Positions 52,904 to 61,500 of a stretch of DNA of 64,000 nt are shown here, piece after piece. The first letter of the stretch is position 1. Each line of letters starts with the position of its first letter. The position numbers and the translations under genes were made by a program. This DNA is from Eutypella sp. D-1 (Eukaryota; Ascomycota; Sordariomycetes; Xylariales; Diatrypaceae): contig JAJTTP010000007.1 in assembly GCA_023313575.1 (NCBI GenBank), positions 1-64,000 of the forward strand, in the 5' to 3' direction. The notes under the pieces are model-generated. The model saw only the letters and a program-made list of their open reading frames with translations, was not told where the DNA came from and did no database searches.

Positions 52904-53029
52904 AATAAAAAAAGCTAACCACTTTATTATATAACTTATAAAAGATTAACAGTTTTAACGTTTATTAAATATTAAAAGCTTTATATCCGTACTTAAAATA
53001 AAAACGTCTTAAGGCTATTTTTTTATATT
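52904..53029. repeat. 126-bp direct repeat, left copy
   Basis: Matches 53,703-53,829 with C/T and G/A differences only, apart from short gaps. Shared text includes ttatatccgtactta. About 800 bp separate the two copies. They may be terminal parts of one LTR-type element or the footprint of a tandem duplication. Confidence 0.6.
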
Positions 53030-53702
53030 ACTCCCCCCCTCTTTAATTACTAGTTCTTAATAGCTTAAACCAGGTTATTATAATAGTTATAATAACGCAT
53101 TTTAAAGCAAATAAAGTAAATAACCCGTTATTATTAACCGCGTTTTAACCGGTAAATAATAAGCTATTATTTATAAATACTTAATACATTTTATTACTTA
53201 TTAATACTTATTACATAACTTTAATAATCGCTAAATATTTATTACGTAATACCTTGGCGATACGCGGTACGTTTTATATAGCCGTAACTATATTTAAAAT
53301 AAAAATTAATACCTTTTTTTCCCCAGCATATTATTACCTTTATATAAATCGGGTTTAAATACGTAAAACTTTTAAAAATAAATACGTTATAAAACCGAAA
53401 TACCGTCGATAAGCGCCGATCGGTTATAATAATTAATAAAACCGTTTAATTAATAACTTTTTAACTTTAAAATTATATTACTTAATTTAATTAATTTCCG
53501 ATTAAAAACCGACCGGTATATAATCGCGCGTTTTAACGGCATTTTATTTTTATAAGCCCGGGCGTTTTTTAATTTATTTATACTTATATACGTACTTAAA
53601 ACGAAAAATTTTTAAAATTTTTAAAATTACGTAACACCCGGTAAATTTAAACCTTTAGCTAAAAACAGCCGGACTTTAACTTTGTTAAAACTATATAAAA
53701 AA
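53030..53702. other. AT-rich spacer between the direct repeats
   Basis: RIPped DNA that keeps CpG (gtcgataagcgccgatcgg). It opens with a C-rich run (actccccccct) directly after the left repeat. No domain or match to the other elements was seen. Confidence 0.4.
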
Positions 53703-53829
53703 AATAAAAAAGGCTAATTACTTTATTATATAACCTATAAAAAATTAATAGTTTTAACATTTATTAAACGCTAAAAGCCTTATATCCGTACTTAAGGTAG
53801 GAACGCCCCGGGGCTATTCCTTTACATTT
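53703..53829. repeat. 126-bp direct repeat, right copy
   Basis: Right-hand partner of 52,904-53,029, a little less mutated (ggtaggaacgccccggggc). The RIPped block ends about 50 bp further on. Confidence 0.6.
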
Positions 53830-54691
53830 TATAAATAAATTTTAAACCTTAAACCAAAATATAACACCAGTCTTACCACCTTTTATTATTATTATTATTA
53901 TCTCTTTCCTTTATGTACGTACCTACCAACAGGGGGGAAGTGTGCTTGTTATGCTTGTGTCAAAAGCACAACATAAGCAACAGTGGTAAAAAAAGTAGGG
54001 GCCCCAAGACTAAAACATGACGGGTGAAAGAGATGATTCAGTTGGGCAGGTTAGTTTGATTACTATGTCAGGCAGGGACTACATAAATTGATCCAACTAA
54101 ATGTCATTGTCCTACACTTCACGATGTCAGTGTGTTAGAGGTTTTGTGCTCAGAGTAAGAGATAATAGCCAGAGGGTCACTGTAGGGACGCTGTAATATG
54201 GGTAGAGATCGAATAGTTAATTGAACTCTGGCCCTCTGCTAGAACCGCAGGGGGCCAAGCCCCCTACTTATAGATAATTCTAGTCTATCGTAGCCTCTAT
54301 AAGAGGGGAGAGGGCGCTGTTAATGCTCCTGTCCCTTTGTCACCTGACACAGTGACCATTTGATTACTCTCTTCCGACCGTCGAAGAAAAGGAAGGCTTC
54401 CAGTTCATGCATGTCACACTTCCTCTTGATAACGTGTGATGTCCCGGCAAAAGTAATTAGATGAGGTTTAGGCTCCTGGAATATGCCAACAAGCCCACCA
54501 TCCCATACACCGTGGGTGCTCAAATGCAATTGTTATCTCCATGTTCTACTGAAGTTGTATTGGCCACAAAAGCCTATCCGACGTGTAACCCACGTGAGCC
54601 CAGGAATGTCGGCTGATTAGACAGTATACTATTATCCGCAATGAGGTCCGGCCTCTATTGTCAGAAATACAGGGGTAGCAGCCAGATGTAG
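53830..54691. other. border of the RIP block and gene-free flank
   Basis: Composition changes abruptly at about 53,880-53,930, after a (TTA)n run, from RIPped to normal DNA. An imperfect hairpin lies at 53,945-53,981 (arms cttgttatgcttgtg and cacaacataagcaac). A 7-bp perfect stem, AGGGGGC-CAA-GCCCCCT, lies at 54,249-54,265. A 69-codon minus-strand frame at 54,320-54,529 has no recognisable motif and no support. The stretch from about 53,949 to 54,330 could be a solo LTR, since it starts TGTTATGC, but I found no partner. Confidence 0.4.
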
Positions 54692-55060
54692 CTAAGCTCG
54701 ACAAGTTATAAAACACCACCTACATTGCCCGCCTCCCAGGGAGAGCTCTGAGCAGTCGCGCAGGGGACAGCTACATAGGTCCCAAACCAGACAACTACCA
54801 TCACACACACGCTGGCAGCTCTTGCAAGTCCACCCGATCTGCTTCGCAGAGGCATCGCAGACACATTTCCATGGCTTGGCAAGACACGTAGAGCCACAGC
54901 TCTCTTGCAGGTCGGGATCGACGATGATGTTCTTGATAGAGCCACAGTGGGTGTTGGGGCCAATTCGCAGGGCGTTCAGCGCCTTCGCCTTTGTGCAGTA
55001 CACTCGCACCGACTTAGAGTGGCCACATGGGTATGGTGCTGAGATATGGTTCAAGCACAT
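54692..55060 (-). CDS. small Cys-rich protein, MC-x9-CGHS type
   Basis: A single-exon frame of 122 residues with 18 cysteines, in pairs such as CVC (66-68), CKSC (79-82) and CSC (96-98). The N-terminus has Cys2, then Cys12-Gly13-His14-Ser15, then Cys22, exactly the spacing of the gene at 56,886. No signal peptide or membrane segment is seen, so it is probably intracellular and may bind zinc through the Cys/His pairs (inference). The protein has no low-complexity character, and the overlapping frames at 54,706-54,963 and 54,822-55,091 have none of this order, so this frame is chosen. The leader just upstream (about 55,061-55,100) is A/C-rich on the coding strand. The family is not one I can name; small proteins starting MC and with a CGH motif are common hypothetical proteins in filamentous fungi. 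Confidence 0.62.
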   Translation of the reverse strand: MCLNHISAPYPCGHSKSVRVYCTKAKALNALRIGPNTHCGSIKNIIVDPDLQESCGSTCLAKPWKCVCDASAKQIGWTCKSCQRVCDGSCLVWDLCSCPLRDCSELSLGGGQCRWCFITCRA

Positions 55061-56149
55061 ATTGGTTGATTGTGTTAATCTCTTTAACTGATTATGCCTA
55101 CGCTGGGTCGTTTGCGGCTTTGGTGATTGTTCTTAAAACCATGCGCTAGGCTATTGTCAAAGATTGGTAGTTCTGGAAAAGCCAAGACGATACCCTGCTG
55201 CGAAGTATATGTATGTAGATCATGGGCCTTGTCGTGAATGATATTGTATAAAGAACAAAGACCAGGTCGCTTTTGTATTCCTGCCAAAAGTGATGTCACA
55301 AAGAATTCGTTTGACTTCAAAGAGCTGTTATACTTATTCACCAACTAACTCATATGTACGGATGAAACTTTCGTGCCTTGGGGATACACGGAGATACGAG
55401 GAACCCCTGTCATGATTGAGTATAGTGACAACTCTTTGGGATGATGGCACACCCATATCCATTTGGTACAACGGTCGAAACGTAACGCCATAAAATATTG
55501 GCACAGGGGGTAGAAAATCTATGGTCGTTCTGTGCCTACTCGCAGGGATGGCCACCTTGGCTATATTAGGTCAGTCTATGTCAGGATCGATATTCGGAAA
55601 CCAGTGATGAAAAGGTTTATGCACTCGATAAAGTACATGCTAGCAGGGGCCGCGAGTTTGTTATGCATCTAGGTGAATAAACTGGATGCTATCTTGTTGA
55701 ATACCTTAGAGCCTAACCTGCAGCTGGGTACTACATGGGTCCACGGGAAGAAGGCTACTCATGAAAATTTGCCACAGACGAGTGTACAGTGTAACCACAC
55801 AGGCCTGCTGGTTACTCAGTCATCCAAATACGTATCACACCACATTGTGAAGCAAAAAGCAACCCCGGAGTTGTCATTAATTGTAGTCATGTGACGACCA
55901 CAAGGCGTGTTTGTCATAGCCCATCATCATCATCTGTCAAACTATATCATGAAATGCAGCCAGACTCAGAACCACGCCTGGAATGCCGCAGAACCCACAC
56001 AGAAACAGCCAGAACAACATAATACAGCGGCCAGCCAAATATAAGAGCGATCCTAAACAAGACTTGCCACAACCGGTTACAGTCCTATAAGCGAGAAGCC
56101 ACCTTATAATACTCAAACACAAGTGCAAGCCAGCAGGTATCATAGAACA
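55061..56149. other. gene-free stretch
   Basis: Normal composition. Short frames on both strands (55,084-55,344, 55,334-55,555, 55,673-55,894, 55,937-56,191) lack motifs, splice signals or a preferred codon pattern, and I regard them as chance. No repeat of the RIPped block is recognisable here. Confidence 0.4.
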
Positions 56150-56311
56150 ATGTGTACATGAGAGCTTTTCACCTACAAGGAGTGTAAGCATGTTGGGGAT
56201 GAATTGATACGCTATTCTTTCGAGAACAACAGAGGACGTCCTTGTGGCAAGAAGTTTTTCAAGGATGTTAAGAGGGATGGCGTCTACGGTCCATGCTGCC
56301 AGTATGCCTAG
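56150..56311 (+). pseudogene. third MC-x9-C-x-H member, stop at codon 4
   Basis: ATG-TGT at 56,150-56,155 is followed by ACA and then TGA at 56,159. After this the frame stays open to TAG at 56,309-56,311, 54 codons in all, and reads as a plausible small protein: Cys2, Cys12-Lys13-His14, Cys33, then a C-C pair near the end. The Cys2/Cys12/His14 spacing is that of the intact genes at 54,692 and 56,886. TGA could have come from CGA by a C-to-T change. It is either a pseudogene, a gene with an unrecognised first exon, or a sequencing difference. The minus-strand frame at 55,937-56,191 overlaps its start and is a shadow. Confidence 0.4.
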
Positions 56312-56673
56312 TATCTGCCGGTGAACTTACCGAGGTCTCGTGGCTCGAGCAATCAAGATGGTCGAGACCGCGACTCTCTCTTGAGGAAATAGGAGGCGGG
56401 TCCCATTTTGTTCTGCACTCTCAACCCTGTTCCATTAGATGAGCTATGTGAGAGTTCCCTGGAAGAAAGCAACAAACAATAGAATGTTCTCAAAAGCAGT
56501 TAAGTGTATGACATTCAAACACAAGATTTTCCTTTCTTCGATTGAGCTATGTGTTGCACCGGTCTACAAAGAAAAACACGAAGTCCTCGGGTGAAACAGC
56601 TTACCACAACCGTAGGAGACGTATTAAGTGTACAACATGAGAGTACCTCCGTCGTTGTTTCGTCTCATCTGTC
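56312..56673. other. gene-free stretch
   Basis: No gene is supported. The plus-strand frame after 56,311 stays open for about 48 codons to a TGA near 56,439 without recognisable features. Confidence 0.35.
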
Positions 56674-56681
56674 TATAAATA
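56674..56681 (+). promoter_or_regulatory. TATA box of the gene at 56,886
   Basis: TATAAATA about 205 bp upstream of the ATG. It is followed by a C/A-rich stretch (about 56,695-56,785; ccacatcccaccaattacc) that looks like a fungal 5' leader. This supports the plus-strand gene that starts at 56,886. Confidence 0.45.
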
Positions 56682-56885
56682 CGCTCTGAGGATCAGAGCC
56701 AAAATCCTAAGTCACAAGCACCACATCCCACCAATTACCACAGACACCCACACATATACCAAAAAACAACAGAAATCCTACGATCAGTTCCGCAAAGGGC
56801 AAGAGCAAGACTTCAGAGCCAGCGACCCGACACACGAGATACAACAAATCCAAGTATAACCGCACGCCAAGAACATCATATAGCA

Positions 56886-57107
56886 ATGTGTCATACGAAA
56901 GAAACGATACATATAAAATGCGGCCACTCGCGCTTCAAAACCATACGGTGTCATGAAGCAAAGGAAAGAAATGCTCAATGTAGCGAAGCGCCAACGCGGG
57001 TTCAAATGTACCCTGTTACGTTCTGTAGCAAAGAGTGTGAGGAGAAAGAGTGTGAGGAGGCAAAAAGTCACCAGACCAGTGCAGAAAATACCGCTGGGAA
57101 CAGTTGA
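56886..57107 (+). CDS. small Cys-rich protein, MC-x9-CGHS type
   Basis: A 73-residue frame. The N-terminus has Cys2, Cys12-Gly13-His14-Ser15 and Cys22, identical in spacing to the 122-residue protein at 54,692-55,060; Cys32 follows. The second half has an FCSKEC segment and is rich in Glu and Lys. There is no signal peptide or membrane segment. A TATA box and a C/A-rich leader precede it. Two overlapping frames (56,953-57,213 plus, 56,784-57,155 minus) lack the shared motif and are rejected. Its role is unknown; the Cys/His pattern suggests metal binding. Divergence between the two products outside the first 22 residues is large, so they are old paralogues or converge only in the N-terminal module. 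Confidence 0.55.
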   Translation: MCHTKETIHIKCGHSRFKTIRCHEAKERNAQCSEAPTRVQMYPVTFCSKECEEKECEEAKSHQTSAENTAGNS

Positions 57108-58050
57108 GATTGACGAGATGGCGCTTTGCGGAAGAAATGGGGCGGCGGGTCTCATACCCGGGTCTCATTTACACCGCGTGTGGTCTCATCGCCTGAAATT
57201 GGCGAGATCATAGACATACGAATATCTAGCTGCGAAAATTAAAGATTGACTTTCACTTACCATAAAGTCGTGCTAATGTTTCCATAACATTGGTAATCGT
57301 TCCCAAATTTCATTGTTGCATAGTATTGCCCGTGAATGATGGTAACTCGCCACTAGGCTTTATGACCGGAACCCCCCTTCCATACAATCAGGGTGTGGAA
57401 ACTCTACGGTTGGATAAAAGCGCCATAGTAAAAGATGAGGTTCAAAACTAACCAGAACCTCTGTAGCTAATATGACATTTGGTTTATTATTAGGTATTAC
57501 AACTAATAGGAAATCCATGGCAGTAGTCAAAAAGGGTGGTACTCTGGCTGGCGCGCTAGGTACTTATCGGAACTACATTCCCCCGTGCGTGATTACTACA
57601 TATAAAACGGGAAGGAGGTCCGGGTGGTGCCCTGAAAGCCTGAGTAGTGATTATCATCTTGTACGCTATGATGCAGGAATTGTCATGACTAACTCAGGTT
57701 TTGGCTCAGGAGTGCTATGGGCGTGGAGGCGACACAGCATCGGCTTTGCTAATGCTCGGGCTGGCCTTCATCTGACCGAGCCTGTGTTTGCTGCTACTTG
57801 ATAATGAAGTCGAGAGCCAGCAGGTTGTGTCACAGGCCTGGCTGATCTACGCCAAACGATACAAACATGCATTGATCACTACTTCCACAGCGAGGGGCAA
57901 AGACAGATGACAAGCAAGGTTGATTGTCGATCACGGGGCATGATCAACTAGATAGTTACACTTGCGGGCGGGGCATTTCTAGTTTTCTTAATGAAAAAGC
58001 AAACCGCATTCACTCACTTGATCTGACAATTTCTTCTGAAGTATCATACG
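57108..58050. other. gene-poor stretch with one weak ORF
   Basis: The only frame of note is 57,472-57,801 (plus, 109 codons). It has no recognisable motif, signal peptide or splice sites and could be chance; I give it little weight. The remainder shows nothing I can name. Confidence 0.35.
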
Positions 58051-58279
58051 ATGATAAGTTATCACCCCTCGCGTGACTGTGAAATGCGGACGGGGGATTT
58101 ATACACAAGAATACGAAACGCGATATATCTCCAGCTCAGCACGACGCGACGCAGGCAATGATGCCCTCTGCCCTTTCCATGCGAAACGCCAAAATTCCCC
58201 TTCGACCTCTCTGCCCCAAACCATCCCAAGCTTGCCGTTGTGTGTGCAAGTGTACCGGGCAAGCGGAACTACTATAACT
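58051..58279 (+). pseudogene. possible fourth Cys-Gly member, frameshifted
   Basis: An ATG at 58,051 is followed 34 nt later by TGC-GGA (58,085-58,090), one base more than the 33 nt that separate ATG from the conserved Cys-Gly in the intact genes. The frame from TGC reads on through a plausible stretch (CGRGIYTQEYETRY) with a Cys-Pro pair. Near 58,200-58,215 a change to the +1 frame gives a strongly Cys-rich ending (LCPKPSQACRCVCKCTG) and a TAA at about 58,279, like the Cys-pair-rich C-terminus of the 54,692 gene. Two frameshifts would make it a dead copy. The bases just upstream (gtatcata) also precede the ATG of the 56,150 copy. Confidence 0.3.
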
Positions 58280-58363
58280 AGCCAGTTGATGATGATATAG
58301 TGTAGAAGAAGTATGTGTCAGAATTAGGGGCTTTTGATCTAACTCTCTAAACTCCAAAAGAAC

Positions 58364-58576
58364 TTGGAAAAAATCCCATGGTGTGCGACGACTATGCTAG
58401 TAACAATCCGGTGCAGAGAAATGGAGACCCGTAACGTAAACACGGTAAGACCCAGTGCAAGGGAAGGACACAATGTGAATGAATCAAACATGACATGCGA
58501 GACGGACAAAGAGAAAAAAGAGAGCAATGAAAGTCGTCAAAGTCGTAAAGAGTCTTCGTCAGGTCGCGAGTCCTAA
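58364..58576 (+). pseudogene. possible fifth member, start shifted by one base
   Basis: A 70-codon open frame. Its Cys7 and Cys17 are separated by nine residues. An ATG overlaps at 58,378, one base out of phase with Cys7, so deleting one G would give Met-Cys-x9-Cys. The TIRC segment and the Lys/Glu/Ser-rich tail resemble those of the 56,886 product, but the Gly-His after the second Cys is not kept (Arg-Glu instead). It ends 18 bp from the stop codon of the convergent gene at 58,594, and could equally be a random frame in that gene's 3' region. Confidence 0.25.
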
Positions 58577-58593
58577 TACGGCAAGGTAGGCAT

Positions 58594-61500
58594 TCAACCT
58601 CGCGAGCGGAGGGTGCTTAACGGGGTCGAGGCCCCCGAGGCTCTTGAAGGACCCGGATGACCATGGTCATGCGAGTGAGAATGATGCGAATGGGCATGGT
58701 ACAGATTAGAAAGACGCCCACGCTTTGCGTTGCTGTGTGACAGAGTTCCAACATCGTGTTTCCCTGAGACTCGTTAGTTATACCGGAAAAACCTAGTGAT
58801 GTTGTTGGGGGAAGAGGGGGGGGGGGTTTGGTTGCTTACCATCGCAGCAGGCCCTGACATTTTCGAGTCTGTCAGCTTCCCGGTCCTGCTCCTCGATTAT
58901 CTGCCTTAGATCCTCGGCGCTGTCGTGAACCTCGCTGGCTTCGTAGATGGCACTGTCGAGCGCGGGGTTACTTCTACCTCCTCGGAGGCTGCCGAACGTC
59001 CCGCTCACCGAGCCTGATTTCAGATATCCACTCAGACGGCTTAGCTTGCCAGATCGAACACTTCCAGCTTTCTCATGGGTGGGGGTTAAGGTCGGGATGT
59101 TCATGGCCATGTCGATATTGAGCGACTCGTTTCGAGTTGTCCTCGAGTTGTACGATGACAATGAAGGAGGTGCCCTGTTTCTGTTGGTCGGTGTTCTGCC
59201 ATGCAGCGAAGGGTTGAATTCAGCCACATCCTCATGAGTGACATTGCCTCCAGCATCCTCGGTTCCAGGCTGCTGTTCCTCACCGGTTCGAAGTAATAGG
59301 TACGAGAGCGCGTTGAACCAAGTCTCATGGCGTTGGCCGGTTGTGCAGGTGAACTTGATCGAGCGACCAGGAGACACGATGATAAGACTCTTGCGGTGGA
59401 GTCCGGGGGGCATGGGGTTATCATCGTTGACGACACGCACAGCCTCTATCGGAACACTCTTGGCCTTCAGCTCGGTGCGACCGGCGTCTGATGGGTCGCG
59501 GTCGCTCCAGTACAACGTCCTCGTGTAAGGATGAACCCAGAAATACCTTCTGTGCCTATTCTCTGACAATTCTCCGCGGCCGGTCTTGCGGGTATACTTC
59601 CACAAGTATTCACCAATCATTGTCTGTGTGATTGCTTGAATCATCCGAGGATCTGTGTTTGGTCCCAGGCCAGCGGCGTCCATGCCCATGTTACCTCGAA
59701 TGTTGAACCTAGTGTCGATCTCGGACACGAATGATGATACAGACGATTGCCTGCTGCGGAGCGGCAACCTTGAGGGGGAATGTATATGAGCCCTGCTGCT
59801 CAGACTTGGCGTGCCTCTGACAGATGGTGGTGACAGTGGCGGGTTGCTACCCGGAGTCAAGGGCCGGGAGGCGGGATTCCTAAAAGCGGAGGCCGGAAGT
59901 CCCGGAGGGCCCATGGGACCTTTACCGCCGCCGGAGGAGTGTGTACGTGCAGCTTCGATGGCCTCCCTGTGATTAACAGGCAGAGGCGGCCGAGTCTGCC
60001 CTGGGGTGCGGGCGCTAGCTGAACTGCCCGGTCGACGCGGAGGAGCAATGGCTTCAGGCGCGGGAGTCGTGCTCGACTCGCCCATCCGGTGTTTCGCACG
60101 TGAGATGCTACCGATACTTTCGTGAGAGCGTCTCACTTGGATTGTTCCAGATGAGGCAGCGTCGTTGAGAACTGCTGACGCGGTTATAGCATCGCCATAT
60201 GGCGTAACGGTAACCTCGCCACGAGCGGTCACGATGGTGACAGAATCCTGGGATAGATGACGTTTGTGTCTCATCATCATCTGCTCCAGCGATTCAGCCG
60301 TTAGAGTTGTCTGGGAACTGTGATCGACGGTGGGAGAGGCAGCTCTGCGCCGGGGAGGAACATCAGTGTTCGTCGATATCTCTCTGAAGGGACGCTGCGA
60401 TTCGGGTGTTTCTGGGTCCCTGGGGACGCTTGGGGACTGGCGGGTCTCGTCCTCAGCGATGAACGGCACATCAGTTGACTTGGACTTGTTCTTCCCGAAC
60501 AGCTTGGAAACGGTTGACTTTGGCGTCTGTGGCCGCCCCGGGTCCTGAGGAACGACGTAAGCTTCTCTTCTCGATCCTCGCTCATCGTGGAGGTCCACCG
60601 GCTTGGTCTCAACAGTATTCAGTGATGACATATCCAGAACAGGTGGCGCGGCGATCAAGGACTCCTTGAGAGCAGCAAGTGCTGAGGCATGATCCGCCAA
60701 CAGCCTATCCTTCTCGGCGGAGCTTTCCTGCTTCTGGGCATTGAGCAGTTCCGCATGACGAGCATTGGCAGCCTCAAGTTCTTGACGGAGCAGCACTTCA
60801 TTCTGCTGTTTCAGTTGTTCCAATTCCTCGGCATGGCTGGCCTTCATCGCTTCGATCGCCTGAGCCTGACTTGTGTCGTGCGAACTGGCTAGGGCATCGA
60901 ACTCTCGGGCATGGTCGCTCTTGAGGTTGTTGATAGCTTTGTCCAGTGCTGCCTGCTGTTCGGTACGTAGTGTCTCCAACGATGCCGCGTGCGCGGCCTT
61001 GAGATCGTCCATTTCCTTTTCACGGGCTGCGTCACGGTCACTGGCAAGTGCCTGCAGCTCTCTCTCCAGTGTCGCCTGGTGCTTGTCTTCGAGCTCTCTG
61101 AGTTCCTCAGCGAGGCTTGTGGAGTGCTCGGTCTTGAGGGCTTCGACTTGCTTCGCAAGAACTGCCTCGTGCTCATCCTTGAGGGTCTGCAGCTCTCCAA
61201 GTCGTGCTGAGTCGAGATCTTTACGCAACACTTCAAGCTCGCGAGCGAGGAGCGCAGCGTGCTGTTCCTTGAGATCCTCCAGTTCCTTAGAGTGGGATGC
61301 ACCCTTTTCGGAATTGAGCGCCTCGAGTTCCTTTGCAAGGGCCGCCGCGTGCTCCTCTTTAAGTGCGTCGAGCTCGCGGGTTTTGTTCGCGTCCTGCTGC
61401 CTTCTCAGAGCTTCCAACTCTCGCTCAAGCTCTGCAGCATGCTCCTTCTTAAGCGACTCAAGCTCCTTCGAGCTTGCAGAGCCATGCTCGACCTTGAGAG

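Noticed and set aside
1..53880. Many regularly spaced short AT repeats that could suggest a CRISPR-like or satellite array.
   Set aside because: They are low-complexity products of RIP, without constant repeat and spacer lengths, and the genome is eukaryotic.
54249..54265. A GC-rich 7-bp stem with a 3-nt loop, like a bacterial terminator.
   Set aside because: No T run follows, and Rho-independent termination does not apply in a fungal nucleus; it may be part of an unidentified LTR.
55937..56191. A minus-strand frame of 84 codons with hydrophobic segments, possibly a small membrane protein.
   Set aside because: It overlaps the start of the Met-Cys family copy at 56,150 on the other strand and has no conserved counterpart in the window.
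56985..57010. A GGTTCAAAT stretch like a tRNA B box.
   Set aside because: No A box or cloverleaf can be formed around it, and it lies inside the coding frame at 56,886-57,107. No tRNA or rRNA gene was recognised anywhere.
58793..58838. The C-terminal sequence read from the open frame (rich in Pro and Gln).
   Set aside because: It is translation of the intron, as shown by the consensus splice signals and the family-typical residues encoded after the acceptor.
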